Counted from the stretch's first letter, positions 12,664-25,929 are shown. The stretch is DNA of 64,000 bases from Cephalopachus bancanus (GCA_027257055.1 JAPVLO010000001.1:14159501-14223500); one strand, 5' to 3'. Notes: generated from the sequence alone by a model not told the origin. Program-made: numbers and translations.

Positions 12664-13942
12664 GTTAGGTCAAGGTATAACTAAATTATTTCCAGAACAA
12701 ATGGAAAGACTTACAAACAAAGAACATTTTGTTCAAATAATTGAGACCCAAGTATAAGTTAACAAAGCAAGAAATCTCAAGAGGCTTTGGTTTGGCAACA
12801 GGATATAAAAATGCAAAACAGAATCTTGGGAGAAAATTTTTTTCTTGAAACAGCAGAAAGATTCCTCTTCGTACCATTTCCTTGCAGGGCGATTGCTCCT
12901 GAGATTAGCCACACTTGCTTATTTTCTGTAGTTCCATGGTCACCATAAAAAGTCCTCCCAGAGGGGTCTATCCCCTCCCAAGCACTCAGGTAAGAGGGGC
13001 CAGTGGGCAGATCCAGGCAGGAAGACTCCAGCAGGACGTTTCAGGGAGGAAGGCCACCCTTTTCCTTTCTTCCTTACTTGGTAATGCTCCTGATTGTAAC
13101 AAGCATCCGTGTTATAATTAAGGGCCACGTGTGGACCCCAGGTCCTCTCCTTTCCTGCCAACAGAGCACCTTCCTTCCCCTGGAGTGCCCCCCAGATCCT
13201 GGCCACCACCCTCCCCTCTCCTCCCAAGAAACTTGCAGCTCAGACAGGATTTCCTTAGTCTTAGTCACCAGCCTCCTCCTTCCTGTTGCAAAACAAGGAA
13301 TATTAACAAAGAGTTTTAAATTTTATGTCTTCTGTGATTTGCAGACTTCATGCCAATATGTGTAGGCATCAGGTTTTGTTGTGCTTACCAACTTCAAGAT
13401 GCCAGAGGTTGGAAAAATCCATGCGTTTCTACTCAAGTCACATAGCGCAGTGAGTGTGGGGCTGTCTGCCTGGGCTTTAGTGGACCTCTAGAGGTCCCAC
13501 AGACGGTTCTGAGTCTCCCGTCATGGGCTCTCATGCAGCCCGACGACCTGGAAATGGTTCTGCCCTGCTACGCCAGGTGGCAAGGCAGAGCTGATAGGGA
13601 GCACTGCCATGTCACCTCTGGCCACCGGGTGACCCAGTCATCGGCCCCCCACCGGGTGACCCAGTCATCGGCCTCCCACTGGGACCCCCTGCCTCCAGGG
13701 GGCCATTTGCCCCCCACCTCGAACTCCCTGGGCTGTGATTTATGGGTGATTTCTTTGCTCTCCAACAAGAGCAGTTTGTTATCTGCATCTCACCTGATTG
13801 GAATTTAATAGTCTAGAAACAAATGAGTTATTTTACTCAGGAGCAGGGAGGAAGGAAGATTAGTCATGCTGGCTCTTGACTTTTTTTTTTTTTAATCCAA
13901 AAATTCTTTACTTAAGAAGTAAAAGCTATTAAGAATAGTGCT
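12664..13942. other. Unique sequence with a small 27-base tandem duplication
   Basis: At about 13622-13680 the unit containing gggtgacccagtcatcggcc occurs twice, followed by a partial third. A T run precedes 13900. No exon is seen. Confidence 0.6.
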
Positions 13943-14223
13943 GGCCAGGCATGGTGGCTCACGCCTGTAATCCCAGCATTTTGGGAGGCAGAGGTGGGAG
14001 GATTGCCTGAGCCCACGGGTTCGAGACCAGCCTGGGTGAGACCTCGTCTCTATGGTAAATTTAAAAAAAAAAAAAATTAGCCAGGCGTGGTGGCACATCC
14101 CTGTGGTTCCAGCTACTTGGAAGACTAAGGTGGAAGGATTGCCTGAGCCCAGGAGGTCAAGGCTGCAGTGGCCGTGAGCGTGAGTCTGGGCAATAGAGTG
14201 AGACTCCAACTCAAAAACAAAAA
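13943..14223 (+). mobile_element. Alu
   Basis: Starts ggccaggcatggtggctcac, has an A-rich arm junction and ends gagactccaactcaaaaac. Flanks share aagaata(g/c)tg. Confidence 0.9.
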
Positions 14224-14849
14224 GAAGAATACTGAATCCTCTCTGAAAGTTCTAGAACAAGGAGTGGGCTGGACAACACTAGTGTTGCAGATGACTGGAA
14301 AGTTGAGTTCCCATTGAACAAATTCTAATCTGAGAACATCTGCTTCTGTTTTATATGAAAATAAGAGCGCAAAGCCAAAGCAGAGTCTCAAAAGAAAATA
14401 CATGTATTTAAAGGAGAGATGATAGAGAGAAAGAGAATTCATCTGTTTAAAATGGCTTTTTCACAGCACCCTTCAAACACAAAAAACCTCTTCTTCCAAC
14501 CCCCCTAGGTCTTCGGTGAGTGAGCACAAAAGCCTCAGTCTGTTTATTCAGGCAACATTTTTGCCTGCATGTTGATTTTTCTTCTTCATTGGGTTTAATT
14601 AACCAGAGTCTCTAAGAATAAACACAGAATAAAGGCCGGTTTCATGAGAGTTTTTTTCTTAATTCCTCACGTTAAAAAAAAACCTACCTCGGATCCTTAT
14701 TCTTTCTGGACATTCCGTGCGCTAACACTAAATTTTCTGCCGTAAGAAGTAAAATCTTGGCACGTGATTACTCTGTCACACATCACGGTGTTTGTAAATG
14801 AATCCTCTGGCAACAATCTCAGGAATGTCACCCTATCAGGTCTCCTATA
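14224..14849. other. Unique AT-rich intronic sequence
   Basis: No repeat or exon recognised. Confidence 0.45.
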
Positions 14850-15225
14850 TAAACGGTGCAAACCTGGGTCCGCTGAAATTGTGGAATACACGGCACATGA
14901 AACTTACCATCTTAGCCATGTTCAGGGGTGTTACGTGCATTTCCACTGTCGTGGGACCACGGCCTCCCTCCATCTCCAGAACTTTCTTTGTCATCCCAGA
15001 AATTCCATGCCACTGAATAACTCCCTGTTCCCCCTTCCCCAGCCCTGATGGTTGGTTCTGCTTTCTGTCTCTTTGGATTTGACTTCAGGGACCTCATGTC
15101 AGTGGACTCATGCAGTAACTGTCCTATTGTGACTGGCTTATCTCCTTTGGTATAATGTCCTCAAGGTTTCACCGTGTTCCAGCATGTTCCAGCATGCGCC
15201 TTCCTTTGTAAGACTCCATAGTAGT
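14850..15225 (-). mobile_element. Old L1 (L1M-type) 3' region, antisense
   Basis: Characteristic antisense L1M motifs in order: 'ccatctccagaactttc', 'aataactccctgttccccct', 'tgtgactggcttatctcctt', 'ataatgtcctcaaggtt'. Heavily mutated. Confidence 0.75.
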
Positions 15226-16147
15226 CCTGCACTTTTTTCAAACGTGTTATTTTTTTTTAGCTCCGTTTTGTTTTCTTGGCAGATAGGTTTCAAATGGTTA
15301 ATGTCAGGAATTGCAAATCAAAGGGTCTTGGGAAAGTGGTCACGGCTCAGCTCAAGGTGGGGGCCGCGAGTAAGGCAGACCTGGGGCCAGCCTGCCTCAC
15401 CGACTTGGGGACGGGGTCTGTCTGGCTCACTGGCTGTGGCCTCTCCTCTTGAGGCTTGTTTTGCTTTCTGGTAAATGTTAACCGCCCCGCTAGAGCCAGT
15501 GGCTTGGGGCACGCTGAGTGCGGGCCTCCTCTGGACAGGCGTGGGAAGCCATCCAGGAGGTCTTCGGATGCCGGATGCTGGGTGGGAAACCCCTGGGGGT
15601 GGGCTGGTCTGCAAACACAGCGGTGAGCAGCAGACCTGGGGCAACTCCTGAGGCCACAAAGCGAGACCTCTCAGGAAGAGTGTGGACAATGGACAGTTAT
15701 AAGCTGGGCTGGAGAGCCCGGAGCCCCTGGAGGGAAGACTGTGGTCATGTGCAGGCTTGGTCTCCTATGGACTCGCCACACTGGGCTTCTCTCGCCCTGG
15801 GGGACCGGGGTCACATGGAGGCAGGGAGCCGGAGCCCATCTCCAATCACGGCTTTCTCCTTCCCACTGGTTTTCAGGCAGCCAGAGCCTTGGCTATGCGT
15901 CTCACGTGTCACGTGTCCTCCCACAACGCAGGGCCCTGCACGTGGGTCCTGGAGGGATTTTATTCGATACGTGTGTTATTTAGCTCTTCCTCAGGGACCC
16001 TCAGAGCCTTCAGGTTTCTCTTCCAAGGTGACATGATCAGAGACAGCTGAGGCTGCCCAAGACAGGTCAGCTGGACCCGGAGGGAAGAGGCCCGGAGCAG
16101 GCTGGTGGGGGGGGGTCCCATCTTGCTTTTGAAAGTTTTTAATGCTC
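15226..16147. other. Unique intronic sequence
   Basis: A poly-G run lies near 16108-16115. No repeat or exon is recognised. Confidence 0.5.
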
Positions 16148-16435
<288 letters not shown>

Positions 16436-16447
16436 GCAGGGGTTTTT

Positions 16448-16744
16448 TTGTTTTCTTTTTTTGTTTTTGAGTTGGAGTCTCACTCTGTCACCCAGACTGG
16501 AGTGCAGCGGCCGCTCCCGGCCACCGCAGTCTTGACCTGCTGGGCTCCGGCGATCCTTCTGCCTCAGCCTTCCGAGTAGCCGGAATTACAGGCACGCGCT
16601 ACCACGCCCGGCTGATTTTTTGATTTATTGTAGAGATGAGGTCTCGCTGCCCAGGCGGGTCTCGAACCCGCAGGCTCAGGCAATCCACTCACCTCAGCCT
16701 CCCAAAGGCACGGGATTACAGGCTGAGCCACCGAGCCCGGCTAG
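16448..16744 (-). mobile_element. Alu, young subfamily, antisense
   Basis: Flanked by gcaggggttttt at 16436-16447 and 16745-16756. Carries gcgggtctcgaacccgc. Confidence 0.93.
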
Positions 16745-16750
16745 GCAGGG

Positions 16751-16925
16751 GTTTTTAATTGGAAAACATAGTGTATTTAAAAAGTAAATTGGAGAGAGAG
16801 AGAGGAAAAAGGGGGATCCATCTCCCCAGATTGGGGAGGGGGCCAGAGCTTAAGAGAAGCATGGACCAGCTGTAGCTCAAAGAGCGGCGTGGCCAGGCCA
16901 CAGCTTAATGAAAGCAGTGGCCAAA
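16751..16925 (-). mobile_element. Unidentified short retroposon, copy 2
   Basis: Aligns along its length with 2819-2985: shared landmarks include ggggagggggcca, gcttaagagaag and ccacagctta. On the minus strand it is C/T-rich and then ends in an A-rich tail. Family unknown. Confidence 0.65.
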
Positions 16926-16929
16926 ATAA

Positions 16930-18311
16930 CAGAATTTTGAACACTTTGTCCTGACACCCTGCAGCAGCTGGCACTTCCCACCCATCCCCCTGAGGAGCGA
17001 GTGGACATGGTATTGGTCTTTTTTGAGGGACCGTGGCCCACTGGAAGCCACAACAGGTGCAGACCCATTTCCCCAAGAGCTCGAGGGTCCGTCACTGCCC
17101 CCGCTGGCCTCTACTCCCAAGATAGGCCCACCTGAGGCCCCCTGGCTATTCTGGAATTGCTGACGTGTGCGCCGGGGTCGGCAGTGACCCAAGATCTGGG
17201 TGCAGGAGGGTGCTCAAGGTGGCACCTGTGAGCAGCGACATCAGAGTCGGGGTGTTTTTGGAGATCGCCACGCTTAATATGACCGAGGACTGAGAACTCT
17301 GCCACTGTGGGGCCTGGGGCCACAGTGCATGGGCATCAGGAAAACTGGGGCCGGCAGGGCCCCTCTGCCCACAGAGAGGGAAGGTAGGATGGCTCAGTGA
17401 CGCCCTCCTCCCGTGCTGCACGGGGTTGGGACCGGCAGAGGCGAAGCAAGAAGCTTCCCAGGGAAAGAGGCTCCCCAGGCCTCAGCACGGTCCCCTGGGG
17501 ACTCCAGGAGGGCAGGGACCAAGCCATGGGCATGCCGACCCCCAGAGCCCAGGTGGGCGTCTGGTACAACGGTCAGGCTCTGGTCCACACGATGGGCACA
17601 AGCAGTTGGGGGGGGGAGAGGCAGGCGTCCTGGTGAGAACCGAGGGGCTTGGGGACCTTTTGTTCGGAATCACAGCACAGATCACTGCTCGGTGCCAAAG
17701 GCACGTCCCTCAGAAATGTGCACCTACGGTCAGGCGAAGACAGTGCCTCTCATATTGGCTTCACTCGATTTGAATTGCTGTGTAGAAACGACTGGGTAGA
17801 CAGACGCTGGCTTATCTGCAAAGTCAAACTAATGCAAAATATGCTTCAACTGCAAGACAGAGTGCCAAACTATTTCAATTTAATAGTGGGCATTTTTTTT
17901 CTTGAGCCTCAAACCCAAAGGGAAGCCAGGCATTCAGCCAGCGAGCACGCCACAGGCTGAGCTGGGCATTTCTTCAGGGCAGGCAGAGGCTGGCTGAGGC
18001 CTCCTCGGTGCTTCCGGAAACTCAGCTTTGTGGTCATCGAGGGTAAGAATGTGGGAAGTGGACCCGTAGCCAAAACCCACACGGTCCCCAGGACGTGGTG
18101 GTCATCGTCTGTCGAAGCCCACCAGTGGGCGACCACTGGGCCCTCTCTCTAAGGCTTGTCCTCCTGGGATGATGATATCGGGGCAGCCGGTAGGTGCTCC
18201 CTCCTAGCCAAACGCCCATCCCCGATGGACGGAAGTGACCTCCTCACCTAAGTGTGTGAGAAAACAGGCTGGACGCAACTCCCTCCCCCGGCTGGAGGTC
18301 CGGAGAGCTGG
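16930..18311. other. Unique intronic sequence
   Basis: No repeat or exon recognised. Confidence 0.5.
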
Positions 18312-18462
18312 CCTGATCCCTGAGTGTTGCTGCTCAAACCTTCATATTCATCTGACTCAGCAAGTTTGGAGTCAAAGGTCTGGGACAGGCCCGAAACTCT
18401 GCATTCTTAACACCGGAGTGACAACCAGGCGGCTGGTTGGGGACCACAGTTTGAGCCACAAG
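18312..18462. mobile_element. hAT/MER5-like DNA transposon remnant
   Basis: Inverted end-like motifs (tgctcaaac... / ...gtttgagcca) with aaggtctgggacaggcc and ctctgcattcttaaca inside, as in old hAT MITEs. Confidence 0.5.
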
Positions 18463-19388
18463 CCCTAAAAGACAGTTTCTGGAGGGCTCCTTTGGCCTTA
18501 GGGTTCTGCTTTCTCCTTGAGTTGACCCCCCTGGCAATCAGTAAAATGTGTAACCGGGCGTACCCAACTCCAGAGTATCTCGCCAATCTCCCAAGCGTCA
18601 TGGGGAACGTACCACACACACTCACCCGTGCGGGCACATCCCAGAAAGTCATGGGTGACAGAAATGTCATTTCCATCTGCCGTGTTTTGGAAGGGTTAAG
18701 GACTTTCTCTCTCTGTAAAGCTCTTTCTCTTTTGACATGTGGGAGGGACTGAGCTCTCCGGGGTCATGTCATGCCTGAGAGCAAATGTGACCCTGAGCGT
18801 TGCAAAAACAGCCCATTAGAGGCGTGAGAAGGGAGAATGAACGTGGTCACTTATTTTATGGAAACGCCTTCATCCCTGCATAAATGGGCCTTCTGACACC
18901 ACCGGCTAGCTCGTCCTTTGAACAAAATTTATACCCAATGTGTGCATCATAGAAGCCGACACATTTTTGAAGAGCCATTTAGAACCCAGGATCAGAAACA
19001 GAAAGTGACACCCAGACTTCGTGGGGGGGGGTTACTTGTGGCTTGGTTTCTCGCCGAAATGAGGCAAGGGCCCGGTCCCTCCCACCGGCCCTCTCGCCGA
19101 GTTGTTGCAGGCGGCTCTGTTACTCCTGGAGAGAGACTTCATTTTCCCGGGTGATGGTCAGTCATGCATTGACGGGCTCTAGTTAAAACATCTGTCAGAC
19201 AGAGCCCTTTGGAAAATTCCATGTAAGACAACGGCACAGCGGAGATAAAAGCAAAGATTAAGTGGTCAGACATATCATGTAAAGTCTCCAAGGGAAATCG
19301 TACCGGGAGATTAGTGGATCAAGGAGAAGGAATCCTTGCTTTAAACACTTACTAAGGCAGTCCAATAATTTGAAGCTTCCTCCCATAG
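18463..19388. other. Unique intronic sequence, less repetitive
   Basis: No repeat recognised. The 18780-19380 part is AT-richer and could be a conserved noncoding element, but conservation cannot be judged here. Confidence 0.4.
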
Positions 19389-19520
19389 ACTTTTTTTTTT
19401 TAAGAGATGGATCTCGCTATGTTGCCCAGGCTGGTCTTTAGCTCCTGGCCTCCGGTGATCCACCCACCTGGGCTTCCCAAAGTGCTGGGATTTGCAAGCA
19501 TGAACCACCATGCCCAGCCC
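19389..19520 (-). mobile_element. Alu left-arm monomer (FLAM-type), antisense
   Basis: T run, then tatgttgcccaggctggtc and cttcccaaagtgctgggat, ending catgcccagcc. Confidence 0.85.
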
Positions 19521-19819
19521 CTCCTCTCGACTTAATGACTTTGTCAGTTCCTTTTTTCCTCTTCTCTGGGCTCCTTCTGGAGACCCTCTTCTTTCCTTCA
19601 GGCACAGAATTGTCTCGGAAAAGGAGCAGGCACTTCCCCCAAGATGAATGTGTCTGTTCTAGAACTTTCTAGAACTTCTGAGTTAAGCCGTTTGCTAAGG
19701 ACTCAGGTGGCACCTGCCCATCCCCCAGGGGCGAGGTGCTTCTGCCTCAGAGTCTCACGCAAGTGGGTGCAAATCGAGCTCCTGCAGCGGCCAGCGAGAG
19801 CCTTGACACGCTGAGCCTT

Positions 19820-20140
19820 TGTTTCCTCCTCTTGAGATGAGTGTCTCTCTCATCTTCCCAGAGTGACTAAAAGAGTTCAGTTCCTTGATGGATGCAAAGC
19901 CCTTCACGCAGTGTCTGGCACCAAATAAACGCTTCCCAGAAGGGGCTGCTGGCTGTGGCATCTGCCCTACCCTCATGCACTTGAACTTGAGAGTGCCGCT
20001 TCTGAGACCCTCACCCTGATGACAGCTCACTCTCCCTGGTCTTCTCCTCCCCTGAGTCCCTGAGCCTTGGCAAGTCATTCCTAAAGTTTTCCAAGATGGG
20101 GATAACACTTCAGTCCCTCCCCCCATCTGTGTGTGGCAGG
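19820..20140 (-). mobile_element. Two MIR-like SINE remnants, antisense
   Basis: About 19820-19935 (cttcacgcagtgtctggca, ccaaataaacgcttccc) and about 20040-20140 (gagccttggcaagtcatt, gatggggataacactt) both resemble MIR 3' halves. Confidence 0.6.
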
Positions 20141-20518
20141 CAGGAAACATTTTCAACGGGCTATGGGAGGGCCCCCGTCATTTGCGTTTTCGCTGGCCCC
20201 AGTTTACACGGGCTCCTCTCTGGCTCTCGCAGCCTTCAGGACAGAGGTGATGCGGAGGGGACAGGACTGGCTCCGCTCGGGCCAGGGCTCATCCCGCTGC
20301 CCCATGCCGTGTCCAGCTGCCTCGCCAGTGCCTGGTGGAAACACCTAGATCCCACATTTCCATGCCTCCTCCATTTCCTGACAGGCAGTCTGTTCCTCTG
20401 CTTGGCAGCCTGAGGATAACACCGCCAGCCCATGTGAGGAGGTTAGTTCTCAAACCAGTGCAGTTCACACAGCCCCAGACAGCAGCTCATGGACCCACTC
20501 AAAAATGTGACCACTTTG

Positions 20519-20800
20519 TGGCCAGGTGTGGTGGTGCATGCCTGTGATCCCAGCACTTTGGGAGGCCGAGGCGGGATCACTTGAACCCAGGAGTTCAAGA
20601 CCAGCATAGGCAACATAGACCTCATCTCTATAAAAAATTAAAAAATCAGCTGTGCACCTGTAGTCCCAGCTCCCCAGGAGGCTGAGGCAGGAGGACCACC
20701 TGAGCCTAGGAAGTCAAGGTTGCGGTGAGCCGTGATCGTGGCACTGTGTTCCAACCTGGGTGACAGAGGGAGACTCTGACTCAAAAGAAAAAAGAAAGAA
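20519..20800 (+). mobile_element. Alu
   Basis: Old dimer with a short left arm; ends gactctgactcaaaagaaaa. Confidence 0.9.
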
Positions 20801-21586
20801 GTGGCTACTTTTTGACCCAAGAGTTTTGATCTTGGATAACAGTATGCTCAGATTCATGATCAGCCTGTCCAATGGATGTCCGCTCTTGTCCCAGTTTTCA
20901 GCCATGTTCACTTAGTGACTTAGAGTCACAGTCCAGACATGTCGCCCTGTCTCTGGCACACACCCCCCTGCCCTGGTTCTGCTGGTGCTACCCAAGGCTG
21001 GCCTTGTCCCCAGGACTCCCACATCCCCTCCCTCCGAGGCTCACCAGTCCAGCCCCCCCCACATCCCCCCAGAGGTCATCACACACAATCACCCACTCTG
21101 GGTATTTCAGACAAGCATCTCCTCACGTCACCGACCACATCTGACTCCATCCAAAACTCCTGCCTGTGCCGTTCCCTCCACCGCCAACCAGCCTTCCCTG
21201 CATGTCCAGGCTCAGAGATGTGGCTCTGCGGGGTACTCTTGATTCTTGTCGTTAAAAGGCAAGGAATTGAAGGTGCTTTGGCGCGATCCTCCTAAATGAC
21301 CCCAGATGGTTTCTAAGTGTGTGTCTCTTTAGAGTGAAGAGATTGGGAACAGGGCGTTGGAATGGAGAACAAAGAAATTCAGCTTGAAGTCGTTGGCTTG
21401 TGTTGTTTTAGGAGAGGAATTCATTCTGCAGGTGTCAGTGAAGCGTTAAAATCCCCCCAACGGTCCCAGAGAAAGAGTCCTGTTGCTGTGACCCACACCC
21501 AGCTAATTTTGTTTCCATTATTAGTTGAGGCTCTTGTCCTGGGTGAAGTTGTAGCATCTGTTTCTCATCTTTTAAAAGTCAATCTT
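20801..21586. other. Unique intronic sequence
   Basis: C-rich stretch around 21000-21070. No repeat or exon is recognised. Confidence 0.5.
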
Positions 21587-21597
21587 TAAAACAAAAT

Positions 21598-21763
21598 GGG
21601 GGGGAGGTGTTGGCAGTTGAGGGAAACTGCTAGGGGAGGAAGGGGCATACCTCATTAATAAGGATACCTGCATGATCAATGTTTGTATACCTAACCCTGA
21701 ATTGTACCCCACGTCTTTATAATAAAAATTTAAAGAATAAAATAATAAAATAGATTTAAAAAT
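21598..21763 (+). mobile_element. Short retroposon with 'tgatcaatgtttgtatacct', copy 1
   Basis: Core of about 130 bases followed by an A-rich tail. Flanks share aaaacaaaat(t)ggg. Nearly the same core and the same left end occur at 36287-36432. It may be the 3' end of an L1 lineage or a distinct short element. Confidence 0.7.
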
Positions 21764-23720
21764 AAAACAAAATTGGGAACGTAGACAGCTTTGCAGTCTC
21801 TTGGTCACATACACAGAATGATTTATTACCCGTAGTCTTAGCAAAATCTAAAAACTCTTTTAAATATTTATGAAAGAGTCAATACTATAAATTACTAAGT
21901 GATGAGTAGAACTGTAAACTCAAAACCATTAACCTCATTCATCTAGATTAATAAGTATGACATCTTCAGCAAACTATAGGCAGGAGGGGGTCTTCAGTGA
22001 AATCAATAGACTGAAAAAATTTATCAATACTTAATCTGCTTAAGGAAGAAAAAAATCTTCTGGGGAAACCACTGATCAACTATTTCTAAGTGTTATCAAC
22101 TTATTTAAACCATCTTAAAGAGCCTCTATCAAAGGACCGTGATTTCTCAGCTCAGTTACTGAACTGTTTATAAATCAGTGAAGCATTGTTTATCTTTTCA
22201 GAATTCTTCAATTCAGTTTTTTTTTCTGGCCAATCTAATCTTTCCACAATTAAATACAGGTAGGAAACTTCTTCACTCTAGCTTGACATTGAAGAGCCAG
22301 CCGTAGCCAGTCAAATTCACCACTAACTGAAGCAAATGCTTTTTACTATCTTAATTTCATTCCTTGTTCTCATGAAGTATGAAATTAGAACATTGGACTT
22401 TCAGAAGAAATTGATGGCTCAGGCCTTTTTAGCTCAATGATAGTGCAGTGCTAGAGGTGACATAGAAGGATGCTGTTCTGTGAGGAACCATCCTAGACCA
22501 GCTTAGACCAAACTGCTCTGCAAGGTAAGTCTGGGACCCAGGGCGGGGCAGAACCCTGCCGTCACCCAGTTGCAACTCCCAGCGGAGCTGTGACACCCAA
22601 GCCCTACTCTGTGTTGGCTTTGATCAACTCATGCTGTCATCTAATTTCACCAATTAAGTCGCTTCATGCACTAGATCATGTGCAAGTAAATTGCATGATT
22701 CACTGTTTTTCAGGATCTGTTTTGGAAATGGTGAACACAACCCTCTACTAAGCCCAAACCCACTGGTCTTAGTATAACTACATGATGGAACGAGCATCAT
22801 GCTTTTTTGAGGTCCCATGCTATAGCAAATGTGTATATACACGTCTTTCTATTTTACCTTAACGTGTCAAAAGCCCGTAATCAGATAAAGTGATAGAAAG
22901 CATGAGTCTGCCAAAATGCAGGAGTAAATTAAATGCAGTTTAGAGCTTTAAACAAGTCACTTGTTCAGTCCTCGAGGTATTAGATTTCTCACGCAAATGT
23001 TTTCAAATATATACTAATTTTAAAATAACGGAAAACACCACCCCAATTATCTTACATTCTTAGCACATGTCTGAGAACCAGAAACCCCGCCCTGTACGTC
23101 ACCTTGAATCAACACAGGAAGAGAAAATATACTTCCAAAGCTGAGTCTTGATTTCCTGGAGTTGGAAAGCCAAAATGTCTGAGGACACTAATTTGGACAC
23201 AAATTTAGGAAGCCTGAATGCCTGAGGACACTAATTTAGAAACTCCCAAAAACTGACACACCAGAGCCTTATTACCCATCCTGGATAGGGGCGAGAAAGA
23301 TGAGGGAGGGGGAAGGAGGGAATGGAGAGGTTCCGAAGAGAGGCTAGAAGGAAGAGAGAGTTGCCAGAGGGGGACACATTGCGGGGGATAGGTCTAAGTG
23401 TCCCTCAACGCTATGGAAAATCCTGCCCTCTTCCTCACTGCTGATGCTTTCATATCGGCCACAGTTCTTCGTACTGTGGAAGACAAGCTTCGTAGCAGTT
23501 GTCTCAGAGAATCCTCCTGGCGGCCTTGGAAGCAGAGGGCACAGGTGCTTCCATACCTATGACAGATGGGCAGAGAGATGCCAGAGGAAATACATGTCAT
23601 GCCTGAGACCTGTGGTTTGTGAACTCGAGGGCTTGTCGCCAGAGAATTATTCCAGGCCCACTAGCTCTGACTGAAGTGGGCGCATCCATCTGGGATTCTC
23701 AGTCACCCCGTGAAGAGATA
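21764..23720. other. AT-rich unique sequence
   Basis: The longest repeat-poor AT-rich stretch in this part of the intron. No exon is seen. A MIR-like similarity at about 23470-23640 is weak. Confidence 0.45.
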
Positions 23721-24075
23721 GGGAACTATTAGAGTCAGGAATAGGCAGAGTGATATTGCAGCCATGAAGAGTTAGAGGAATATCAGAACCACAGAGAGGT
23801 AGTGAAATATCATAACCATGAAAAGATAAAAGAATATTGTAACCACTAAGAGTCAGAGGAATATCATAACCATGAAGAGATAAAGGAATATTATAACCAC
23901 TAAGAGTTGGAGGAATATTATAACTATGAAGAGATAAAGGAATATTAAAACCACTAAGAGTCAGAGACATATTATAACCATGAAGAGAGAACAGAATTAC
24001 CGCTAAGAGATAGAGGGATGTTATGAACAAGCAGAGGAATTCTATAGCCATGAACAGGTAGAGGAACTGTAACCA
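23721..24075. repeat. 27-base minisatellite with alternating unit types
   Basis: From 23751 units repeat in strict 27-base register for about nine copies (starts at 23751, 23778, 23805 and so on), each beginning (g)aatat(t/c). Two unit types alternate, one with ccactaagagt and one with ccatgaagaga, giving a 54-base higher-order period over the central units. The ends are degenerate. Because 27 is a multiple of three, an open frame crosses the array on the minus strand (23647-24357) with a 9-residue period. Confidence 0.95.
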
Positions 24076-25929
24076 CCTCGTCACTGGCAGGCAGAGAGAC
24101 CCGCCCAGCGATTTCCTGGGGGCACCCAGCGAAGCTCGTAATTCCATAGAGTGTGAAGGAGGAGTTGATAGCATGCAGCAAATGACCATACCGGGAAGCC
24201 AGCTCTTCATCTTTTTAAATGACAAAGCCAAAGGTGACAGACTCACTAAGCCTATGTCTTTAGGTCGCCAAACCAACACCTCGTGTGTTTTGTCTCTCTG
24301 GAAGTACAAATGTCTCCTTTTAAAAGGTGGGAGCTCTGCACCGTTTTCCAATGACACGTGATGGCTAAAGTGTTTTACCCTTAAGGATTTAAGGCTTTCC
24401 CGGGCCCCTTTAACTGAGAATGGAACTCGATGTTGTTTTGCAAGTCACTCTTATAGCTGCATGACTTCATCCCAAGCAAGCTAAATAAAGGAATTTTCAG
24501 TATTATAACGGTCACTAAGCAGACAACTGACGTGTCAGCGATTAGAAGGGGTAAGGTTTCGGGGCGAGTGTGGAAAGATACTGCTGGGACATGATGTTTT
24601 ACTTGGGTAGCTTCATTGTGTAGGTGGGTGGCGAATCGGAATGAGGCTGGGCGGTGCGGGCTGGGGGCGGAGGGGGTGGGCATCTCCAAGCCAGAGCTCT
24701 TCCCAGCCGGAGTGTCAGTCCGATTGGGGCAAATCCCCTGAAATCTATTGAAACTCCCCATCTGTTCGTTCACAGTCCATCTAAGCAACTCTGAAAGAGG
24801 GTAAAGCCTCCTCAGGGTTTCTGTTATGGTTCAAAGCAGAGTGCACATCTTTGTTTTTCCAGGGGTCCCTATTGGCCGTCTCCCCCCGCCTCCCTGGAAA
24901 TGCTCCTCCGACCCGCAGGGCGTGATGGGATCCGTGTGAGCCTGCCGCCCGGGCGGGACCTACATGCAAGATGACTTGGCCCTTCTCCTCTGAATCCAGG
25001 ACCTCCTGCTTGATCCTTTTTCCTGGGAGCAATTAGTTTCTAAACAGCAATTAAGAAGCGTTTTCTCGCCGTGACTGGCAGTAGGGTTGCCTGTTTTGAC
25101 CTATTTTGGCTGACTGGTTCCTCTCTAAATAGTTTGGTAATCAGGCTATTAGGCTGTGGGGGGACCTTCCCGACCACATTCCTCCACGGTGTGTCTCACA
25201 TCTTCCCGAATTCTTCATGAAATCACGCTCATGAAGCGCTGTTTAAATAAACCCTGGGTGTCCAAGTTCTCTGGAGGTCAGCCCTATTTTCTTCCTTCCG
25301 TGTAGTTTTTTTAGAAGAAACTCACTGATATTATTTTCTTCTAGAAAGATCACAATTTTGTATCGTCCTCCAAAGAGCAGATTGAACATTTTCTGCTGGT
25401 CTCAAAACACACCAGTGAAATTGGAGGATGATGCCAAGTCAAGACAAAATCAAGTGCCAGAAAGGACAGCGAATGTTGTCTAGGTCCTAGTCACTCAGAC
25501 TCACCCCCAGAATGACAAGAACACAATTACCTGAGGGGGGGGGATCTGCCCCAAATCTCCATCATTTTTTTTCCTGCGGCTGTTTTCCCTGTTATTCGTC
25601 TGAGATCTCCGTGTTATTGAAAAGAGGGTGCGTTCACCTCCGCAGAGCAGGGCTCAGGAGGGTTCTTGGACCCACGCAGGCTCACCTGACCCGTGTGAAT
25701 CAGAGGTTGACTTCCGCAGGGCTGGGAGGGCAGCAAGGGAGATGCACTCACAGACCCCGACAGCTCCGTGGGGGGGGGCAGGGAGTGGGATAGATGCCAG
25801 CTGGCCCCTGACAGCTCTCGGGTTCAAGTCATTCAAAACCACAAAGCCAAGTCTCTCAGGGAAGGGGCAGTCCTCCAAAGACGGACTCCAAGCAACCCTC
25901 AGAAGAGCTGGCTGTCTCGTGTTTGCTCC
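24076..25929. other. Unique intronic sequence
   Basis: No repeat or exon recognised. A poly-G run lies near 25537. Confidence 0.5.

Noticed and set aside
23721..24075. Possible CRISPR-like array
   Set aside because: The units are contiguous 27-base repeats without unique spacers, in a mammalian intron.
23647..24357. 236-codon minus-strand frame as a repeat protein gene
   Set aside because: The frame is kept open by a minisatellite whose unit is a multiple of three; there is no domain, promoter or splice support.
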